From: Bifidobacterium oedipodis | GTDB taxonomy: Bacteria; Actinomycetota; Actinomycetes; Actinomycetales; Bifidobacteriaceae | Length of the DNA: 64,000 nucleotides | Direction of reading: 5' to 3' | Assembly (NCBI RefSeq): GCF_012932425.1 | Contig: NZ_JAAIII010000004.1 | Span: forward strand, 286,747-350,746 | Part shown: positions 8,762 to 19,167 of the stretch, in pieces | Layout of the letters: every line of letters starts with the position of its first letter | Position numbering within the stretch: the first letter of the stretch is position 1 | Translations under genes and position numbers: made by a program | Notes under the pieces: generated by a model | Databases searched by the model: none | Seen by the model: the letters and a program-made list of their open reading frames with translations, nothing else | Told to the model about the DNA's origin: nothing

Positions 8762-11479
8762 ATGGCAGCACACCGCAAGTCCTCCGCACAAGCCTACGAT
8801 CCGCGTACGGTCAAGGAACGCATCGTCGAGACGCCGTTGGGCGAGGAGATGAGCAAATCGTTCCTTGAATATGCCTATTCGGTGATTTACGCGCGCGCTC
8901 TGCCCGATGCGCGCGATGGTTTGAAGCCCGTGCAGCGCCGTATCGTCTATCAGATGGGCGAAATGAACCTGACTCCCGATCGCCCGTACATGAAGTCGGC
9001 CCGTGTGGTCGGCGAGGTGATGGGTAAGCTCCATCCGCACGGCGATTCCGCCATTTATGAGGCCATGGTGCGCCTTGCCCAGCCGTTCGCTATGCGACTG
9101 CCGCTGGTGGACGGCCACGGCAACTTCGGCTCGTTGGATGATGGTCCCGCAGCCTCCCGATACACCGAAGCCAGGCTTGGGCCTGCCGCGCTCGGCATGA
9201 ATGCCGACATCGATGAGGATACCGTCGATTTCACGCCGAATTATGACAACAAGCTCAAGGAACCGACCGTGCTGCCGGCCGCCATTCCGAACTTGTTGGT
9301 CAATGGTGGTTCGGGCATTGCCGTGGGTATGGCCACGAATCTTGCCACTCATAATCTGTGCGAAGTGGTGAATGCCGCCAAATATCTGATGGCTCATCCG
9401 GATGCTTCGCTGGAGCAGTTGATGCGCTATGTGCCCGGCCCCGACTGGCCGACCGGTGGCATCATTCTCGGCCGTGATGGCATTCGCGAAGCCTATGCCA
9501 CCGGGCGCGGTACATTGACCACGCGCGCCGCCACGCATATCGAACATGTCACCGCCCGCAAACAGGCCATTGTGGTGACCGAATTGCCGTATATGGTCGG
9601 TCCGGAAAAAGTCATCGAACGCATTTCCGACGGTGTGAAGAACCGTAAACTTGAAGGCATTTCTGGCGCGTTCGATCTGACGGATCGTCATAATGGCACG
9701 CGCATCGTCATTGAGATCAAAACCGGTTTCGACCCGAACGCCGTGTTGGTGCAGCTGTTCAAGCACACGCCGTTGCAAGACAATTTCGCCATGAACAATG
9801 TGGCGCTGGTAGGCGGCCGCCCCCACACCATGGGCTTGAAAGAAATGCTTCAGGTGTGGATTGATCACCGCCGTCAGGTGATTCGCCGTCGCAGCGAATA
9901 CCGCAAGAAGAAGGCGCAGGAACGTCTGCACTTGGTCGAAGGCCTGTTGCTGGCCTTGCTGGATATCGACGAGGTCATCCAGGTGATTCGCACTTCCGAT
10001 GATGCGGATGCGGCAAAAACCCGATTAATGGCCGTTTTCGATCTGGACGAACCGCAGGCCTCCTATATTCTCGACCTGCGTCTGCGCAGACTCACTCGAA
10101 TGAACCGCATCGAATTGGAGGCGGAGCGCGATGATCTCAAGCGCAAGCTTGAGGAGTTGGAACGCATTCTGTCTTCCAATGAAGAGCTGGATCGCGTGGT
10201 CACCGGCGATATGGACGCAGCCGTCACTAAATGGGGATCTCCGCGCCGCACGGTGCTACTTGACGCCGATCCAGATGGCACGATGACACCAGTGATTGCC
10301 CATGGCACCGATTCGGCTGACGTGTCCGCTTCCGCTTTGGAAGCGGTGAAGTCCGCTGCCACCATCTCGTCTGCCGCCGCCGATGTGGAGGCTGCGGCAG
10401 CCGCAGCCAAGCGAGGCGAGGAAGGTGCACTGGCCGGAGCGTTGAAGATTGAAGACGAACCATGTGTGGTGATGATGAGCGCCACCGGTTTGATTGCACG
10501 CTCCACACCGAGCGCAATGGACGTGTTCCATGCACGTTCCGTTTCGGACCATCGTGTGCCCGACGATCAGATCACCACGATCTTTGCCACATCCACCCAG
10601 GCCACCTATGGGCTGATTACCTCCGCGGGCCGCTTGGTGCTCGCGCATGTGGTTAATTTGCCCGCATTGCCTGCAAGTGATGAGCTGTCGTTGGCCGGTG
10701 GTGTGAACGCCGATGAGCTGATTGGGCAGACGCAGTCCACCGATCCGATTATCGGCGAGCATGTGGTCGCTGCAATCGCTATGTCTGCGGCTTCCACAGC
10801 CGATGGCGATGACAGCGATAACAGTGATGGGGCGCACACCGACGCGCTTGCCTCGCTGGCGATTGGTACGCGCAATGGCGTGGTCAAGCGGTGGAATCGT
10901 GAAGCCCCCACCACTATGGACTCCTGGTCCGTGATTGATCTGAAGGACGGCGACGAAGTGGTGTTCGCTGCCACGGCCAACGATGAGGATCGTCTGGTAT
11001 TCGTCTCCTCGGATTCCTCGCTGCTCACCTTCGATGCGAAGAATGTGCGCCCGCAGGGCCGCACGGCCGGAGGCATGGCCGGCATCAAACTTGCGGACGG
11101 TGCACGCGTGCTAGCGTTCAACGTGGTGCCCGCTGGCAAGGTGGCATGGACCTATGAGGAGGGCGAGAACGGCTTGACCTCGGGTTCGGGTGCCGTGGTG
11201 CTTACGGTGGCCGGGGATTCCGAAGCGTTGCCGGGCACGGAGAACGGTGCCGCCAAGGTCACTCCGCTGGAGATGTATCCGACCAAGGGACGCGCCACCG
11301 GTGGCGTGCGTTCGCAGCGTTTCCTCAAAGGCCAGGATTCATTGATTCTGGCCTGGGTCGGCGTCTACCCGCTGCGTGCCTCCACCGATGCCGGATCCCC
11401 GGTCGAGCTGCCCAAGCCGGATATGCGTCGCGATGGTTCCGGAACCGACTTGGCCTCCCCCATCGCCTTCATCGGCTGA
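8762..11479 (+). CDS. parC: DNA topoisomerase IV subunit A
   Basis: This 905-residue type II topoisomerase A subunit cleaves and rejoins DNA. The helix-turn-helix core carries [19 protein letters not shown] with Ser96 and Glu100 at the quinolone-interacting positions (Ser/Glu is the ParC pattern) and catalytic Tyr134 in ASRYTEARL. No GyrA box (QRRGGKG type) is seen in the C-terminal blades; a degenerate [12 protein letters not shown] occurs near the end. I therefore call ParC rather than GyrA. Residues 520-580 form an Ala/Ser/Asp-rich insertion. AAGGGAG precedes the ATG. The partner parE is not in the window. Confidence 0.85.
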   Translation: MAAHRKSSAQAYDPRTVKERIVETPLGEEMSKSFLEYAYSVIYARALPDARDGLKPVQRRIVYQMGEMNLTPDRPYMKSARVVGEVMGKLHPHGDSAIYEAMVRLAQPFAMRLPLVDGHGNFGSLDDGPAASRYTEARLGPAALGMNADIDEDTVDFTPNYDNKLKEPTVLPAAIPNLLVNGGSGIAVGMATNLATHNLCEVVNAAKYLMAHPDASLEQLMRYVPGPDWPTGGIILGRDGIREAYATGRGTLTTRAATHIEHVTARKQAIVVTELPYMVGPEKVIERISDGVKNRKLEGISGAFDLTDRHNGTRIVIEIKTGFDPNAVLVQLFKHTPLQDNFAMNNVALVGGRPHTMGLKEMLQVWIDHRRQVIRRRSEYRKKKAQERLHLVEGLLLALLDIDEVIQVIRTSDDADAAKTRLMAVFDLDEPQASYILDLRLRRLTRMNRIELEAERDDLKRKLEELERILSSNEELDRVVTGDMDAAVTKWGSPRRTVLLDADPDGTMTPVIAHGTDSADVSASALEAVKSAATISSAAADVEAAAAAAKRGEEGALAGALKIEDEPCVVMMSATGLIARSTPSAMDVFHARSVSDHRVPDDQITTIFATSTQATYGLITSAGRLVLAHVVNLPALPASDELSLAGGVNADELIGQTQSTDPIIGEHVVAAIAMSAASTADGDDSDNSDGAHTDALASLAIGTRNGVVKRWNREAPTTMDSWSVIDLKDGDEVVFAATANDEDRLVFVSSDSSLLTFDAKNVRPQGRTAGGMAGIKLADGARVLAFNVVPAGKVAWTYEEGENGLTSGSGAVVLTVAGDSEALPGTENGAAKVTPLEMYPTKGRATGGVRSQRFLKGQDSLILAWVGVYPLRASTDAGSPVELPKPDMRRDGSGTDLASPIAFIG

Positions 11480-11490
11480 CATAAGGTTAT

Positions 11491-11538
11491 GCGATGGCCT
11501 TGGCTGATCCTCAATGAAGGACCGGCCAAGGCCATCGC
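11491..11538 (+). terminator. Terminator after parC
   Basis: Perfect 14-base arms (11491-11504 and 11525-11538) enclose a 20-base loop 11 bases after the parC stop. The GC-rich stem is typical of high-GC terminators with a poor U-tract. Confidence 0.65.
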
Positions 11539-11603
11539 TATCTGTAAAGTCCGATCACCGAATATCGCTTAATAGGAAAAGCAGTTTCAGCGAAAACCCA
11601 TTA

Positions 11604-12491
11604 TCATTCGCTCTGCAACTTAAGATTGTTTGTCATCTCATACCATTCGGCGATACCGCTGTGATCGTCTTTCTCATGGCCATGAGCTTTAAGCGACTGC
11701 AAGATCTCCATCGCAAGCGCGGTGAACGGAGCGGAGACATTCACACCATGTGACGTATCAAGCGCATTCTGCAGATCCTTGATGTGCAATTCGATACGGA
11801 AGCCCGGAGCGAAATCGCCATCAAAAATCTTCTGCGATTTCTGATCCATCACCACGCTGCCAGCTAAACCCGAGCGGATGGCCTGGTACACGTTCTCCGG
11901 TGCCACGCCCGCCTTCTTGGCCAGCGAATACGCTTCGGACACGGCGGCGATATTCACGGCCACAATCATCTGATTAGCGAGTTTGGTGATATTGCCGGCA
12001 CCCACGCCACCTACCAAAGTTACTGTGGAGGCCATAGTGTTGAGCAGTGCCTCATACTTATCGAATACGGTCTGTTCGCCTCCGACCATCACGGCGATGG
12101 TGCCATCGATGGCTTTGGGTTCACCACCGGAGACCGGAGCATCCAGGAACTCGACGCCCTGTTCGGCCAGACGTTCGGCGAACTGGCGGCTGGACAACGG
12201 CGCGATGGAGCTCATATCGATTACCGCTTTGCCTGCGCTCAGTCCCTCGGCGATACCACCGGTCGAGAACAGCGCGGATTCGACATGCGGGGAATTCGGC
12301 AGCATGGTGATCACCACGTCGCTGTTTTCCGCAACCTCCCTGCCGTTGGCGGCAGCCTTGCCTCCTGCTGCCACAATGGCTTCCAAAGGCGCGGCATTGA
12401 AATCGAACGCGGTGACCTCATAGCCCGCTTTAATCACATTGAGGGCCATCGGCTTGCCCATGATGCCCAGTCCTACGAATCCAACCTTCAT
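11604..12491 (-). CDS. garR: 2-hydroxy-3-oxopropionate (tartronate semialdehyde) reductase
   Basis: This 295-residue beta-hydroxyacid dehydrogenase reduces tartronate semialdehyde to D-glycerate with NAD(P)H. Visible features are the N-terminal Rossmann motif GFVGLGIMG, the substrate loop around DAPVSGGEPKA, and the catalytic-lysine motif GNITKLANQ. The ATG at 12491 is preceded by AAAGGA. It is the last gene of the gudD / aldolase / kinase / reductase operon, which fixes its likely substrate; the family also includes 3-hydroxyisobutyrate dehydrogenases, so context carries much of the call. Confidence 0.82.
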   Translation of the reverse strand: MKVGFVGLGIMGKPMALNVIKAGYEVTAFDFNAAPLEAIVAAGGKAAANGREVAENSDVVITMLPNSPHVESALFSTGGIAEGLSAGKAVIDMSSIAPLSSRQFAERLAEQGVEFLDAPVSGGEPKAIDGTIAVMVGGEQTVFDKYEALLNTMASTVTLVGGVGAGNITKLANQMIVAVNIAAVSEAYSLAKKAGVAPENVYQAIRSGLAGSVVMDQKSQKIFDGDFAPGFRIELHIKDLQNALDTSHGVNVSAPFTALAMEILQSLKAHGHEKDDHSGIAEWYEMTNNLKLQSE

Positions 12492-12566
12492 AGCATGTCC
12501 TTTCATTGGAATCTTTCTTTATTGCGGGAACATACCCGCAGGTTTGAGTTATGTCGGGAAACCGAC

Positions 12567-13709
12567 CTACTGCGAACGACCGAGCAGGAATGCCCGCACC
12601 GCAGTTTCCGCAGCTATGGGGACGCTGACACGCACCCGTTGCAGACATTCGTCCAACGTCGCCGGCTGAGTAACTGCGGAGACCACTACATCGATGCCCT
12701 TCGCATACACGTCGCCCAGATCGTCCGCACGGCTGCCCACCACGGCAATCACGGGTTTGCCGTGTCGTTTGGCCAGCTTCGCCACACCAATCGGCGCTTT
12801 ACCTTGAACAGATTGCGCATCCATGCGGCCTTCGCCGGTGATAACAAGATCCACATCATCGAGCGCCTGTTCCAGGCCGATAAGATCAAGCAACGTATCG
12901 ATGCCGCTGGTGATGCGAGCGCCGCAGAACGCTACCAGTGCGGCTCCAAGTCCGCCGGCCGCACCCGCGCCCGGCAAACCGGAAACATCACGCCCGGTGG
13001 ATTCAGTGATCAACGACGCATAGCGCTTCATCCAGCCATCGAGCATCATGACCTGATCACGCTCGATGCCTTTCTGCGGCCCGTAGACACTGACGGCACC
13101 TTCTGCGCCCACCAACGGATTGCACACATCGGTGAGCGCCACAATTTCGACGTCGGTAATACGCGAATCGATACCAGAGCAGTCGATACGGAACAGTTCG
13201 TCCAAACCCAATAGCCCACGGGAGATGGGGTTACCTTGCTCATTGAGCAAACGCACGCCCAACGCCTGAGCCATACCTGCACCGCCATCACTGGTGGCGC
13301 TGCCGCCCAACCCCACATAGATACGCTTGACATTGCAATCCAGGGCATCAAGGATGAGCTGCCCCACCCCATAGCTTGAGGCTCGCAATGCATTGCCATG
13401 ATTCTGCTCGATCAATGTGATGCCGCTGGATTGAGCTACTTCAATCACCGCGGCATCGCCAATCAGACCATAGCGTGCGAACACCTCATCGCCGAGGGGA
13501 CCAATGACGCGCGCGGTGCGGTATTCGCCTCCACATGCCGTGACCACAGCGGCGACGGTTCCTTCGCCCCCATCTGCGATCGCATACGCCTTCGTTACGC
13601 ATTCGGGAACGACTCGACGCACACCCTGCTCCAACAGCTCCGCAATTTCGGCGCTGGAGGCCGATCCTTTGAACGAATCGCTGGCCAACAGCACGGTAAG
13701 ATCGGTCAT
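12567..13709 (-). CDS. garK: Glycerate kinase
   Basis: This 380-residue protein belongs to the GarK/GlxK glycerate kinase family, which phosphorylates D-glycerate (usually to 2-phosphoglycerate). Family landmarks include the N-terminal LLASDSFKGSASSAEIA, the AIADGGEGTV segment, GLGGSATSDGGAGMAQALG and the late TGEGRMDAQS. GGAGGGAG precedes the ATG at 13709; longer in-frame starts have no support. Its product would enter lower glycolysis. It sits between the aldolase and the reductase genes with gaps of 50 and 75 bases. Confidence 0.9.
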   Translation of the reverse strand: MTDLTVLLASDSFKGSASSAEIAELLEQGVRRVVPECVTKAYAIADGGEGTVAAVVTACGGEYRTARVIGPLGDEVFARYGLIGDAAVIEVAQSSGITLIEQNHGNALRASSYGVGQLILDALDCNVKRIYVGLGGSATSDGGAGMAQALGVRLLNEQGNPISRGLLGLDELFRIDCSGIDSRITDVEIVALTDVCNPLVGAEGAVSVYGPQKGIERDQVMMLDGWMKRYASLITESTGRDVSGLPGAGAAGGLGAALVAFCGARITSGIDTLLDLIGLEQALDDVDLVITGEGRMDAQSVQGKAPIGVAKLAKRHGKPVIAVVGSRADDLGDVYAKGIDVVVSAVTQPATLDECLQRVRVSVPIAAETAVRAFLLGRSQ

Positions 13710-13759
13710 ATCTCCCTCCTTTCGCTTGCCGTCTGGTGTAATCCTCCGACAAAGGAGCA

Positions 13760-14674
13760 TTACAGATATCCGGCTTCTCTCATGGCTTGTTTCATACCTT
13801 CTAATGCGGATCCACATGTCGCCTCGGTGGGCAGTACCGACGGGCCCACATCCATTCCCAGCAAATTGGCCATGTCCTTGGTGGCCGCAGGAAAACTCGC
13901 CGCATCCTGCGACAGTCGGATGGGATTGAGCTTGAACTGCAGCTCACGGGCCTTGTCGAATTCACCAGCGACGAACGCGTCATAGATGCCGCATACCAAT
14001 TCGGGGTAGATATTGGCCGTAGAGCATACCGCGCCGTCCGCGCCACAGCAGAATCCTGCATATACGACGGTATCCTTGCCAGCGAACACCTGAAAGTCGA
14101 TGTCCGAAGTGCGGCGCACCAGTTCCTGCAGATTGGTGATGTTGCCTGAGGAATCCTTGATGCCGACGATATTATCCACCTCATGGGCGAGGGAGACGAT
14201 CGTATCGAGCGCAATCGGATATCCGGCAAGACCTGGATTGTTGTAGATCAGCACGGCAGTATCCGGCACGGCATCCGCGATGGCCTTGAAATGACGGTAC
14301 AACGCCGGTTGTGTGGGGGTGATGAACATCGGTTGCAGCACAGAGATCGCATCGATGCCAAGAGCAGCGGCCCGACGAGCCAACTCCACGTTCTGACTGG
14401 TGCGGATATGCCCCACGCCGAACATCACCGGCACACGACCTGCGGTCTCCTCAACGATCACCTTGGTGGCTTCGAGCATCTCATCGTCGGAGAACATGTA
14501 GAACTCCGAATTCGATCCGAAGGCGAGGATGCCGTCCACACCATGTTCGATGACATGGTTGACCTGTCTGCGCAGACGAGGCATGTCAATCACGCCATCG
14601 GAGGCATCGGTCACCGGCATGAGAATCGGCACGAAAATGCCGCGGAATTTCGCAACATCAACGGATGTGATCAT
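13760..14674 (-). CDS. DapA-family aldolase, probable 5-keto-4-deoxy-D-glucarate aldolase
   Basis: This 304-residue protein has the DHDPS/N-acetylneuraminate lyase TIM-barrel pattern: Schiff-base Lys173 in VGIKDSSGN, the catalytic-loop Tyr144 in LIYNNPG, and the substrate-binding AFGSNSE near residue 53 in place of the usual GTTGE/GSTGE. The gene follows gudD by 22 bases and precedes glycerate kinase and GarR, so aldol cleavage to pyruvate and tartronate semialdehyde is inferred. In E. coli that step uses GarL, an unrelated HpcH-type enzyme. Dehydration to ketoglutarate semialdehyde (KdgD type) is the alternative, but no matching dehydrogenase is present. The start was chosen by GGAGA nine bases upstream. 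Confidence 0.7.
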   Translation of the reverse strand: MITSVDVAKFRGIFVPILMPVTDASDGVIDMPRLRRQVNHVIEHGVDGILAFGSNSEFYMFSDDEMLEATKVIVEETAGRVPVMFGVGHIRTSQNVELARRAAALGIDAISVLQPMFITPTQPALYRHFKAIADAVPDTAVLIYNNPGLAGYPIALDTIVSLAHEVDNIVGIKDSSGNITNLQELVRRTSDIDFQVFAGKDTVVYAGFCCGADGAVCSTANIYPELVCGIYDAFVAGEFDKARELQFKLNPIRLSQDAASFPAATKDMANLLGMDVGPSVLPTEATCGSALEGMKQAMREAGYL

Positions 14675-14696
14675 GTTCGCAGTCTCCATAGGCGAT

Positions 14697-16022
14697 TCAT
14701 CGAACCATCGACGGGCGCTTGCCATCGAATTTCCAACCGGGGATGAGGTATTGCATGCCCACCGAATCATCGCGGGTACCGCAGTCGTTCTTCACATACA
14801 GGGTATGCGCCGCTGCGAGCGCCTCACGATTGATTTCGATGCCGAGGCCGGGCACGTTGCGGGGCACAGCGATCTCACCGCCACGAATCACCGGCGGATT
14901 CTTAGTGAGGAACTGTCCGTCCTGCCAGATCCAGTGCGTGTCAGCCGCATTAACGAAGCCAGGAGCGGCGGCGCACGCGTGGGCTACCATGGCCAGGGAG
15001 ATATCGAAATGATTGTTGGAATGCACGCCCCAGGTCAGATCGAAATTGTGGCACATCTGTGCCACCTGCACGGAGCCTTGCATGGTCCAGAAATGCGGGT
15101 CGGCCAACGGGATGGACACGGAATCGAGACGGATTGCGGCCTTCATCTCACGCCAGTCAGTGGCCACCATGTTCGTGGCGGTGGGCAGGCCGGTGCGGCG
15201 ATGGAATTCGGCCATCACCTCACGCGATGAGAAACGTCCCTCGGCACCGCACGGATCCTCGCAATAGGTCAGTGTTCCCACCATGTCCTTGCAGATGTCT
15301 ACGGCCTCCTCCAGCGACCAGCATCCGTTGGGGTCGAGATCCATACGCGCATCCGGGAAAGCCTTCTTCAGCTCCTTGATGGCCTTGATCTCCTCATGGC
15401 CGTCGAACACACCTCCCTTGAGCTTGAAATCCTTGAATCCGTATCGCTCCTCTGCTGCACGGGCCTGCTCGACGATGGCCTCGGGCGTGAGCATCTCGTT
15501 GCGGCGGATACGACCCCACGCATCGGAATCGTCATCATCATGGATGTAGGGAAGGTCGGTTTTCGTGCGGTCGGCCACATAGAACAGGTAGCCGAGGAAC
15601 CTCACCGAGTCGCGGATCTGCCCATCACCGAGCAGTGCGGCGACAGGCACATCCAGATGCTTGCCGAGAATGTCAAGCAATGCGGTCTCCACAGCCGTCT
15701 GCACATGCACAGTGGTACGCAGGTCGAACGTCTGGTCTCCACGACCTGCCTGATCAAGCGACTGATAGCGGTCGCGAATCGACTTGACCAGATTCTTGTA
15801 CTGTCCGATAGGAGTGCCCACCACCATCGGCTTGATCTCTTCAAGCACCTCGGTGATCTTCGTGGAACCCGGCACCTCGGAAATGCCTTCCACTCCTTCG
15901 GAATCAGTGAGAATCACAATGTTCCTAGTGAAATACGGCCCGTGTGCGCCGGACAGATTCAGCAGCATGCTGTCGTAACCTGCGACCGGAAAGACTTCCA
16001 TCTTCTCGATTGTTGCGACCAT
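14697..16022 (-). CDS. gudD: Glucarate dehydratase
   Basis: This 441-residue enolase-superfamily protein is close in length to E. coli GudD (446). It should convert D-glucarate to 5-keto-4-deoxy-D-glucarate. The KxK catalytic pair is Lys200/Lys202 in KDFKLKGG; metal-ligand positions are Asp230 and Asn232 (MDLDPNG) and Glu255 (YCEDP); the partner base is His334 in GVHSNNHFD. It is the first gene of the operon and diverges from the CdaR-type regulator. Galactarate or idarate use is possible, but the motifs fit the GudD branch. Confidence 0.9.
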   Translation of the reverse strand: MVATIEKMEVFPVAGYDSMLLNLSGAHGPYFTRNIVILTDSEGVEGISEVPGSTKITEVLEEIKPMVVGTPIGQYKNLVKSIRDRYQSLDQAGRGDQTFDLRTTVHVQTAVETALLDILGKHLDVPVAALLGDGQIRDSVRFLGYLFYVADRTKTDLPYIHDDDDSDAWGRIRRNEMLTPEAIVEQARAAEERYGFKDFKLKGGVFDGHEEIKAIKELKKAFPDARMDLDPNGCWSLEEAVDICKDMVGTLTYCEDPCGAEGRFSSREVMAEFHRRTGLPTATNMVATDWREMKAAIRLDSVSIPLADPHFWTMQGSVQVAQMCHNFDLTWGVHSNNHFDISLAMVAHACAAAPGFVNAADTHWIWQDGQFLTKNPPVIRGGEIAVPRNVPGLGIEINREALAAAHTLYVKNDCGTRDDSVGMQYLIPGWKFDGKRPSMVR

Positions 16023-16249
16023 AACGTTGTTCTCCTTTGAATGGTTGTGCCGTCGATGCAGAAACGTTGTGGCTTCATTATGCGTGAATCGTGTGCTTCC
16101 CCGCCAAGGTCCAGATGCCTAAAAGAGACACGTCTTACCGGCCAAACCATGTTCTGTGTACTATGCGTAGAAGAACAACGATGCTCGGGCACCATCGAGA
16201 TGAATGCAATCGATCGTCCGGTAACGAGGCAAGGAAGCAAGGAGTGCGC
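16023..16249. promoter_or_regulatory. Divergent promoter region gudD / cdaR
   Basis: The 227 bases separate the catabolic operon from its presumed activator. The gudD ATG is preceded by AAAGGAGAAC and the cdaR ATG by AAGGAG. I could not identify a convincing CdaR binding palindrome or confident -35/-10 pairs by eye, but the divergent layout is the usual place for activator binding. Confidence 0.4.
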
Positions 16250-17401
16250 ATGGACATTGATCCTCAAATCGCCGAAACCATCGTAGTGAACATCAAGGGC
16301 GTCATTCAGCATGAGATCAATCTATTCAACACGCATGGTCTGATTATCGCCAGCACTGACCGCTCACGCATCGGCACCTCACACGATGGTGCACGTCTGG
16401 CCGTGAGCACTAAACAAAACGTCGTCATCGATGACGAACATCAATTCGAAGGTGCACGAAATGGCATCAATGTGCCGGTATTGTTCAATGATTCGGTGGT
16501 AGCGGTTATCGGTATCACCGGTGTTCGCGAAGAGGTTGAGCCGTTTGGCAACGTCATCAAAAAGATGACGGAGATACTCATTCGCGAGAATTTGGAACAG
16601 GTCACTCGGTTCGATCAGCGTATGATGATGTCCAATCTGGTAGGCATGCTCACCATGCGACGGCATGACGCCGCCGTAACCGCTTACCTTGCCTCGGTGA
16701 TGAACGTCGACTTATTGCGACCACGACGTGTTCTGGTCGGACGCCCCTGCAGCGGAGACTCGATCATAGCCTCCCAAGACGGATGGCATACCATCATCAG
16801 CACGCACCTGCGGTCTATGAGCGAAAGTTTCTTCACCGTGAACGCCACCGGATGCTGCATTCTGCTGGACGAACCGGATCAATCCGCGATCTCCGCATTC
16901 CTCCATGAACTGTCGGATGACATCAGGTCATCCACCAAATCGCCGGTTTGCTTTGGCGTGGGTACTGTTGCACCCAATGCCGACGAATATTGGCGGAGCT
17001 ATGACGAGGCTGGCAAAACCGTGGACTGGCAGATATTCACGGGGCTCAACGACGTGGAATACTATGAAAATCTTGATTTCGGACTGCTGATCTCATCGTT
17101 GAATCACGAAAACGCCTCACGCTTTGTCGAGCGCATCTTCTCAGGGCTGGACGACGATGATCTCGATATGTTCCAGACCGCATTCAACGCCTATGCCAAG
17201 CACAACGGCAGTATCATCCATGCCGCCGACGAACTCTTCCTGCATAAGAACACCTTGCAGAACCGGTTGAACAAAATCGCCCGCGAAACCGGTTATAATC
17301 CACGCATTCTCAGGGAATACACCATACTGGACATCGCCTTCAAACTCCGGGATTACTTGCGATTCAAACGTCAGCAGACGATACCGCAGTATCAGGCGTG
17401 A
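16250..17401 (+). CDS. cdaR: Sugar-diacid utilisation regulator, CdaR/SdaR family
   Basis: This 383-residue protein is nearly the size of E. coli CdaR (385). It has the N-terminal sugar-diacid recognition domain (about residues 1-135, beginning QIAETIVVNIKG and containing RIGTSHDGARLA), a middle GGDEF-like region, and a C-terminal PucR-type helix-turn-helix (GSIIHAADELFLHKNTLQNR). CdaR proteins activate glucarate, galactarate and glycerate genes on binding their ligand; the neighbouring divergent gud operon is the obvious target. The start at 16250 has AAGGAG six bases upstream. Confidence 0.88.
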   Translation: MDIDPQIAETIVVNIKGVIQHEINLFNTHGLIIASTDRSRIGTSHDGARLAVSTKQNVVIDDEHQFEGARNGINVPVLFNDSVVAVIGITGVREEVEPFGNVIKKMTEILIRENLEQVTRFDQRMMMSNLVGMLTMRRHDAAVTAYLASVMNVDLLRPRRVLVGRPCSGDSIIASQDGWHTIISTHLRSMSESFFTVNATGCCILLDEPDQSAISAFLHELSDDIRSSTKSPVCFGVGTVAPNADEYWRSYDEAGKTVDWQIFTGLNDVEYYENLDFGLLISSLNHENASRFVERIFSGLDDDDLDMFQTAFNAYAKHNGSIIHAADELFLHKNTLQNRLNKIARETGYNPRILREYTILDIAFKLRDYLRFKRQQTIPQYQA

Positions 17402-17405
17402 TCCG

Positions 17406-17476
17406 ATGATGGCCGGCAAGTTCCGTTCCGCACGCCATGACGAGGACGTGCGCAACGGATCCTACCCGGCCATCAT
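17406..17476. terminator. Bidirectional terminator between cdaR and the diacid carrier gene
   Basis: The outer arms are complementary over 11 bases (17406-17416 with 17466-17476), and an inner imperfect stem formed by TCCGTTCCGCACG and CGTGCGCAACGGA extends the hairpin. It lies between two convergent genes. Confidence 0.65.
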
Positions 17477-17496
17477 TCAATCTGGTTCGCCGCCGG

Positions 17497-18816
17497 TTAA
17501 GGCAGGAACACACCGGTGAGCACACCGAATGCGACTACAACGATGTTGATCAGCCACAGACGCCACCACGAGAATTTGATGTGCTCGTCGATGGTGGTGC
17601 CGGCCAAATCGGTGCCAATATACAGCTGAGGCTGGGCGATTACGGAAATCATCGAACCGAAGTTCATGAACAGGGTCACGATCACTGTCTCGGCGCCCAC
17701 ACCGTATTTGGCGGAAAACGCGGACACCAGCGGCATAAGCGCGTAGAACCAGGTGTCATTGGTAAACAGCAGCATCAGCGGCGTGCTGAACAGCGCGATG
17801 ATGAGATAGAAGTACGGTCCGATCTGTGCCGGCACTACAGCCATCAGCGCCTGCACCATGGCTTCAAGCATGCCGCTTTCCTGCATTACGCCGACGACCA
17901 CGCCCGACAACAGCACAGCCGGTGCCACGGGGAACAACGATGCTGCATATTTCTTCAGCAATTTGCCCTGTTGGCCCAAATCACGATAGTTGATGGCGAG
18001 CGCCACCACCAGGCCAAAAGCGAACACATAGTACTGCGGGATGAATTGGAATGCGATGAGGCAGAAGATTAAGAATACGGTGAGTAGCAGGTTCGCCCAG
18101 AACATGTTATGTCGTGTCAACTCGGTGTCCTTGAACTGGGCCAGCAGCTCCTCGTTGCTCACTTCGACCTTGCCTGTAAGATTCTTGCGAGACCGCAGAC
18201 CATAGAAGACCGCGAATCCGATCAGCAGCACCAGCATGAACAGCTGTATGGGTACCAGCCTGAGGAACAGGGAGGTGGATGCGTTGGCATCGTCCATAAG
18301 CGAGGCCGCACGTAGAATCTTCGGGTTCCAAGGCGTATTGCACATGATCAGGATCGCCACGCAGATCAGGAACGGCAGCACGCGCTTGTCGATGCGGAAC
18401 CGTTCATAGAGGGGAAGCATGAGCGGCACGGTAATGAGAAACACCGAGGTGATGGAACCGTCGAGTTCGACGATGCAGGCCACGACAATGGTGAGCACGC
18501 AAATCACTGGCGCTGACATCTTCACCCGTTTCATGATGCCTTTGACGATGTCATCGAACAGACCGGTGTCATCGATGAGCATGAAGTATGGCAGTGAGAA
18601 CAGCATCATCAGCGTGATGTCGGAGGTTTTTCCAATGCCGATGCCAATCCACGAACCGATGTCTCCAATCTGTCCGCCAATGAACGGCAACGCTATCAGG
18701 GCCGCTGCGAGAGGAATGACGGTAAAGGCAAGCAGAATGCTGACTTTCTTTTTGAGGAGCACTACCGTGATGACGATCATCGTCGCGAAGCCCAGTATGG
18801 CCAGAGGGATATTCAC
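17497..18816 (-). CDS. CitMHS-like organic-acid transporter, probable sugar-diacid importer
   Basis: This 439-residue protein has about twelve hydrophobic segments and the layout of the CitMHS/ion-transporter superfamily: an acidic membrane motif CIVELDGSITSVFLITVP and a second-half repeat GSMISVIAQPQLYIG. Such carriers move di- and tricarboxylates with protons or metal ions. Next to gudD and cdaR, import of glucarate or a related diacid is inferred. GGAAGG lies nine bases before the GTG at 18816, which I chose; upstream in-frame codons are hydrophilic and unlike the family. It converges with cdaR and has its own promoter. Confidence 0.75.
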   Translation of the reverse strand: MNIPLAILGFATMIVITVVLLKKKVSILLAFTVIPLAAALIALPFIGGQIGDIGSWIGIGIGKTSDITLMMLFSLPYFMLIDDTGLFDDIVKGIMKRVKMSAPVICVLTIVVACIVELDGSITSVFLITVPLMLPLYERFRIDKRVLPFLICVAILIMCNTPWNPKILRAASLMDDANASTSLFLRLVPIQLFMLVLLIGFAVFYGLRSRKNLTGKVEVSNEELLAQFKDTELTRHNMFWANLLLTVFLIFCLIAFQFIPQYYVFAFGLVVALAINYRDLGQQGKLLKKYAASLFPVAPAVLLSGVVVGVMQESGMLEAMVQALMAVVPAQIGPYFYLIIALFSTPLMLLFTNDTWFYALMPLVSAFSAKYGVGAETVIVTLFMNFGSMISVIAQPQLYIGTDLAGTTIDEHIKFSWWRLWLINIVVVAFGVLTGVFLP

Positions 18817-19167
18817 CGGACCAGTCCTTCCATTGGAATCACTCAGCCGATTGCGACCCGCATCACAGCCGTCGTGACGCATCACAGGGCCAGGCCCATC
18901 GGCTTTTACGTATTACAAAATGTTTATTGGCAACGTTTCTTCTACCAGCATGCCGCTTGATGTCCCGTTTTTGCATAGTCATGAACGACAGCATTTTCTT
19001 CATTGCAAAACGTTTTTTCTGGTATGCGAGACATCCTTGGCTCGCACGCGCACACATACGATGGAAGCACCGCCGACAACGGACATGACGCGTTCCTGCA
19101 ATGACGAGCACGCATCAAATCATTCTTCCCCGACGCGGCACGCGATTTTTCAAGAGAAAGGCATACT
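18817..19167. promoter_or_regulatory. Divergent intergenic region: diacid carrier / GNAT
   Basis: No convincing gene lies in these 351 bases. Two AACGTT-centred palindromes are visible: AACGTT at 18932-18937 and the longer AAAACGTTTT at 19007-19016. Both resemble LacI-type operators and lie upstream of the carrier gene, so carbon-catabolite control is possible. AT-rich stretches could hold promoters for both directions, but I could not choose hexamers with confidence. Confidence 0.3.

Noticed and set aside
8762..11479. DNA gyrase subunit A
   Set aside because: No GyrA box is present, and the quinolone-region residues (Ser96, Glu100) follow the ParC pattern.
13760..14674. Lysine-pathway dihydrodipicolinate synthase (dapA)
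   Set aside because: The operon is a sugar-diacid pathway and the substrate loop differs (GSNSE rather than GTTGE), so a catabolic aldolase is more likely.
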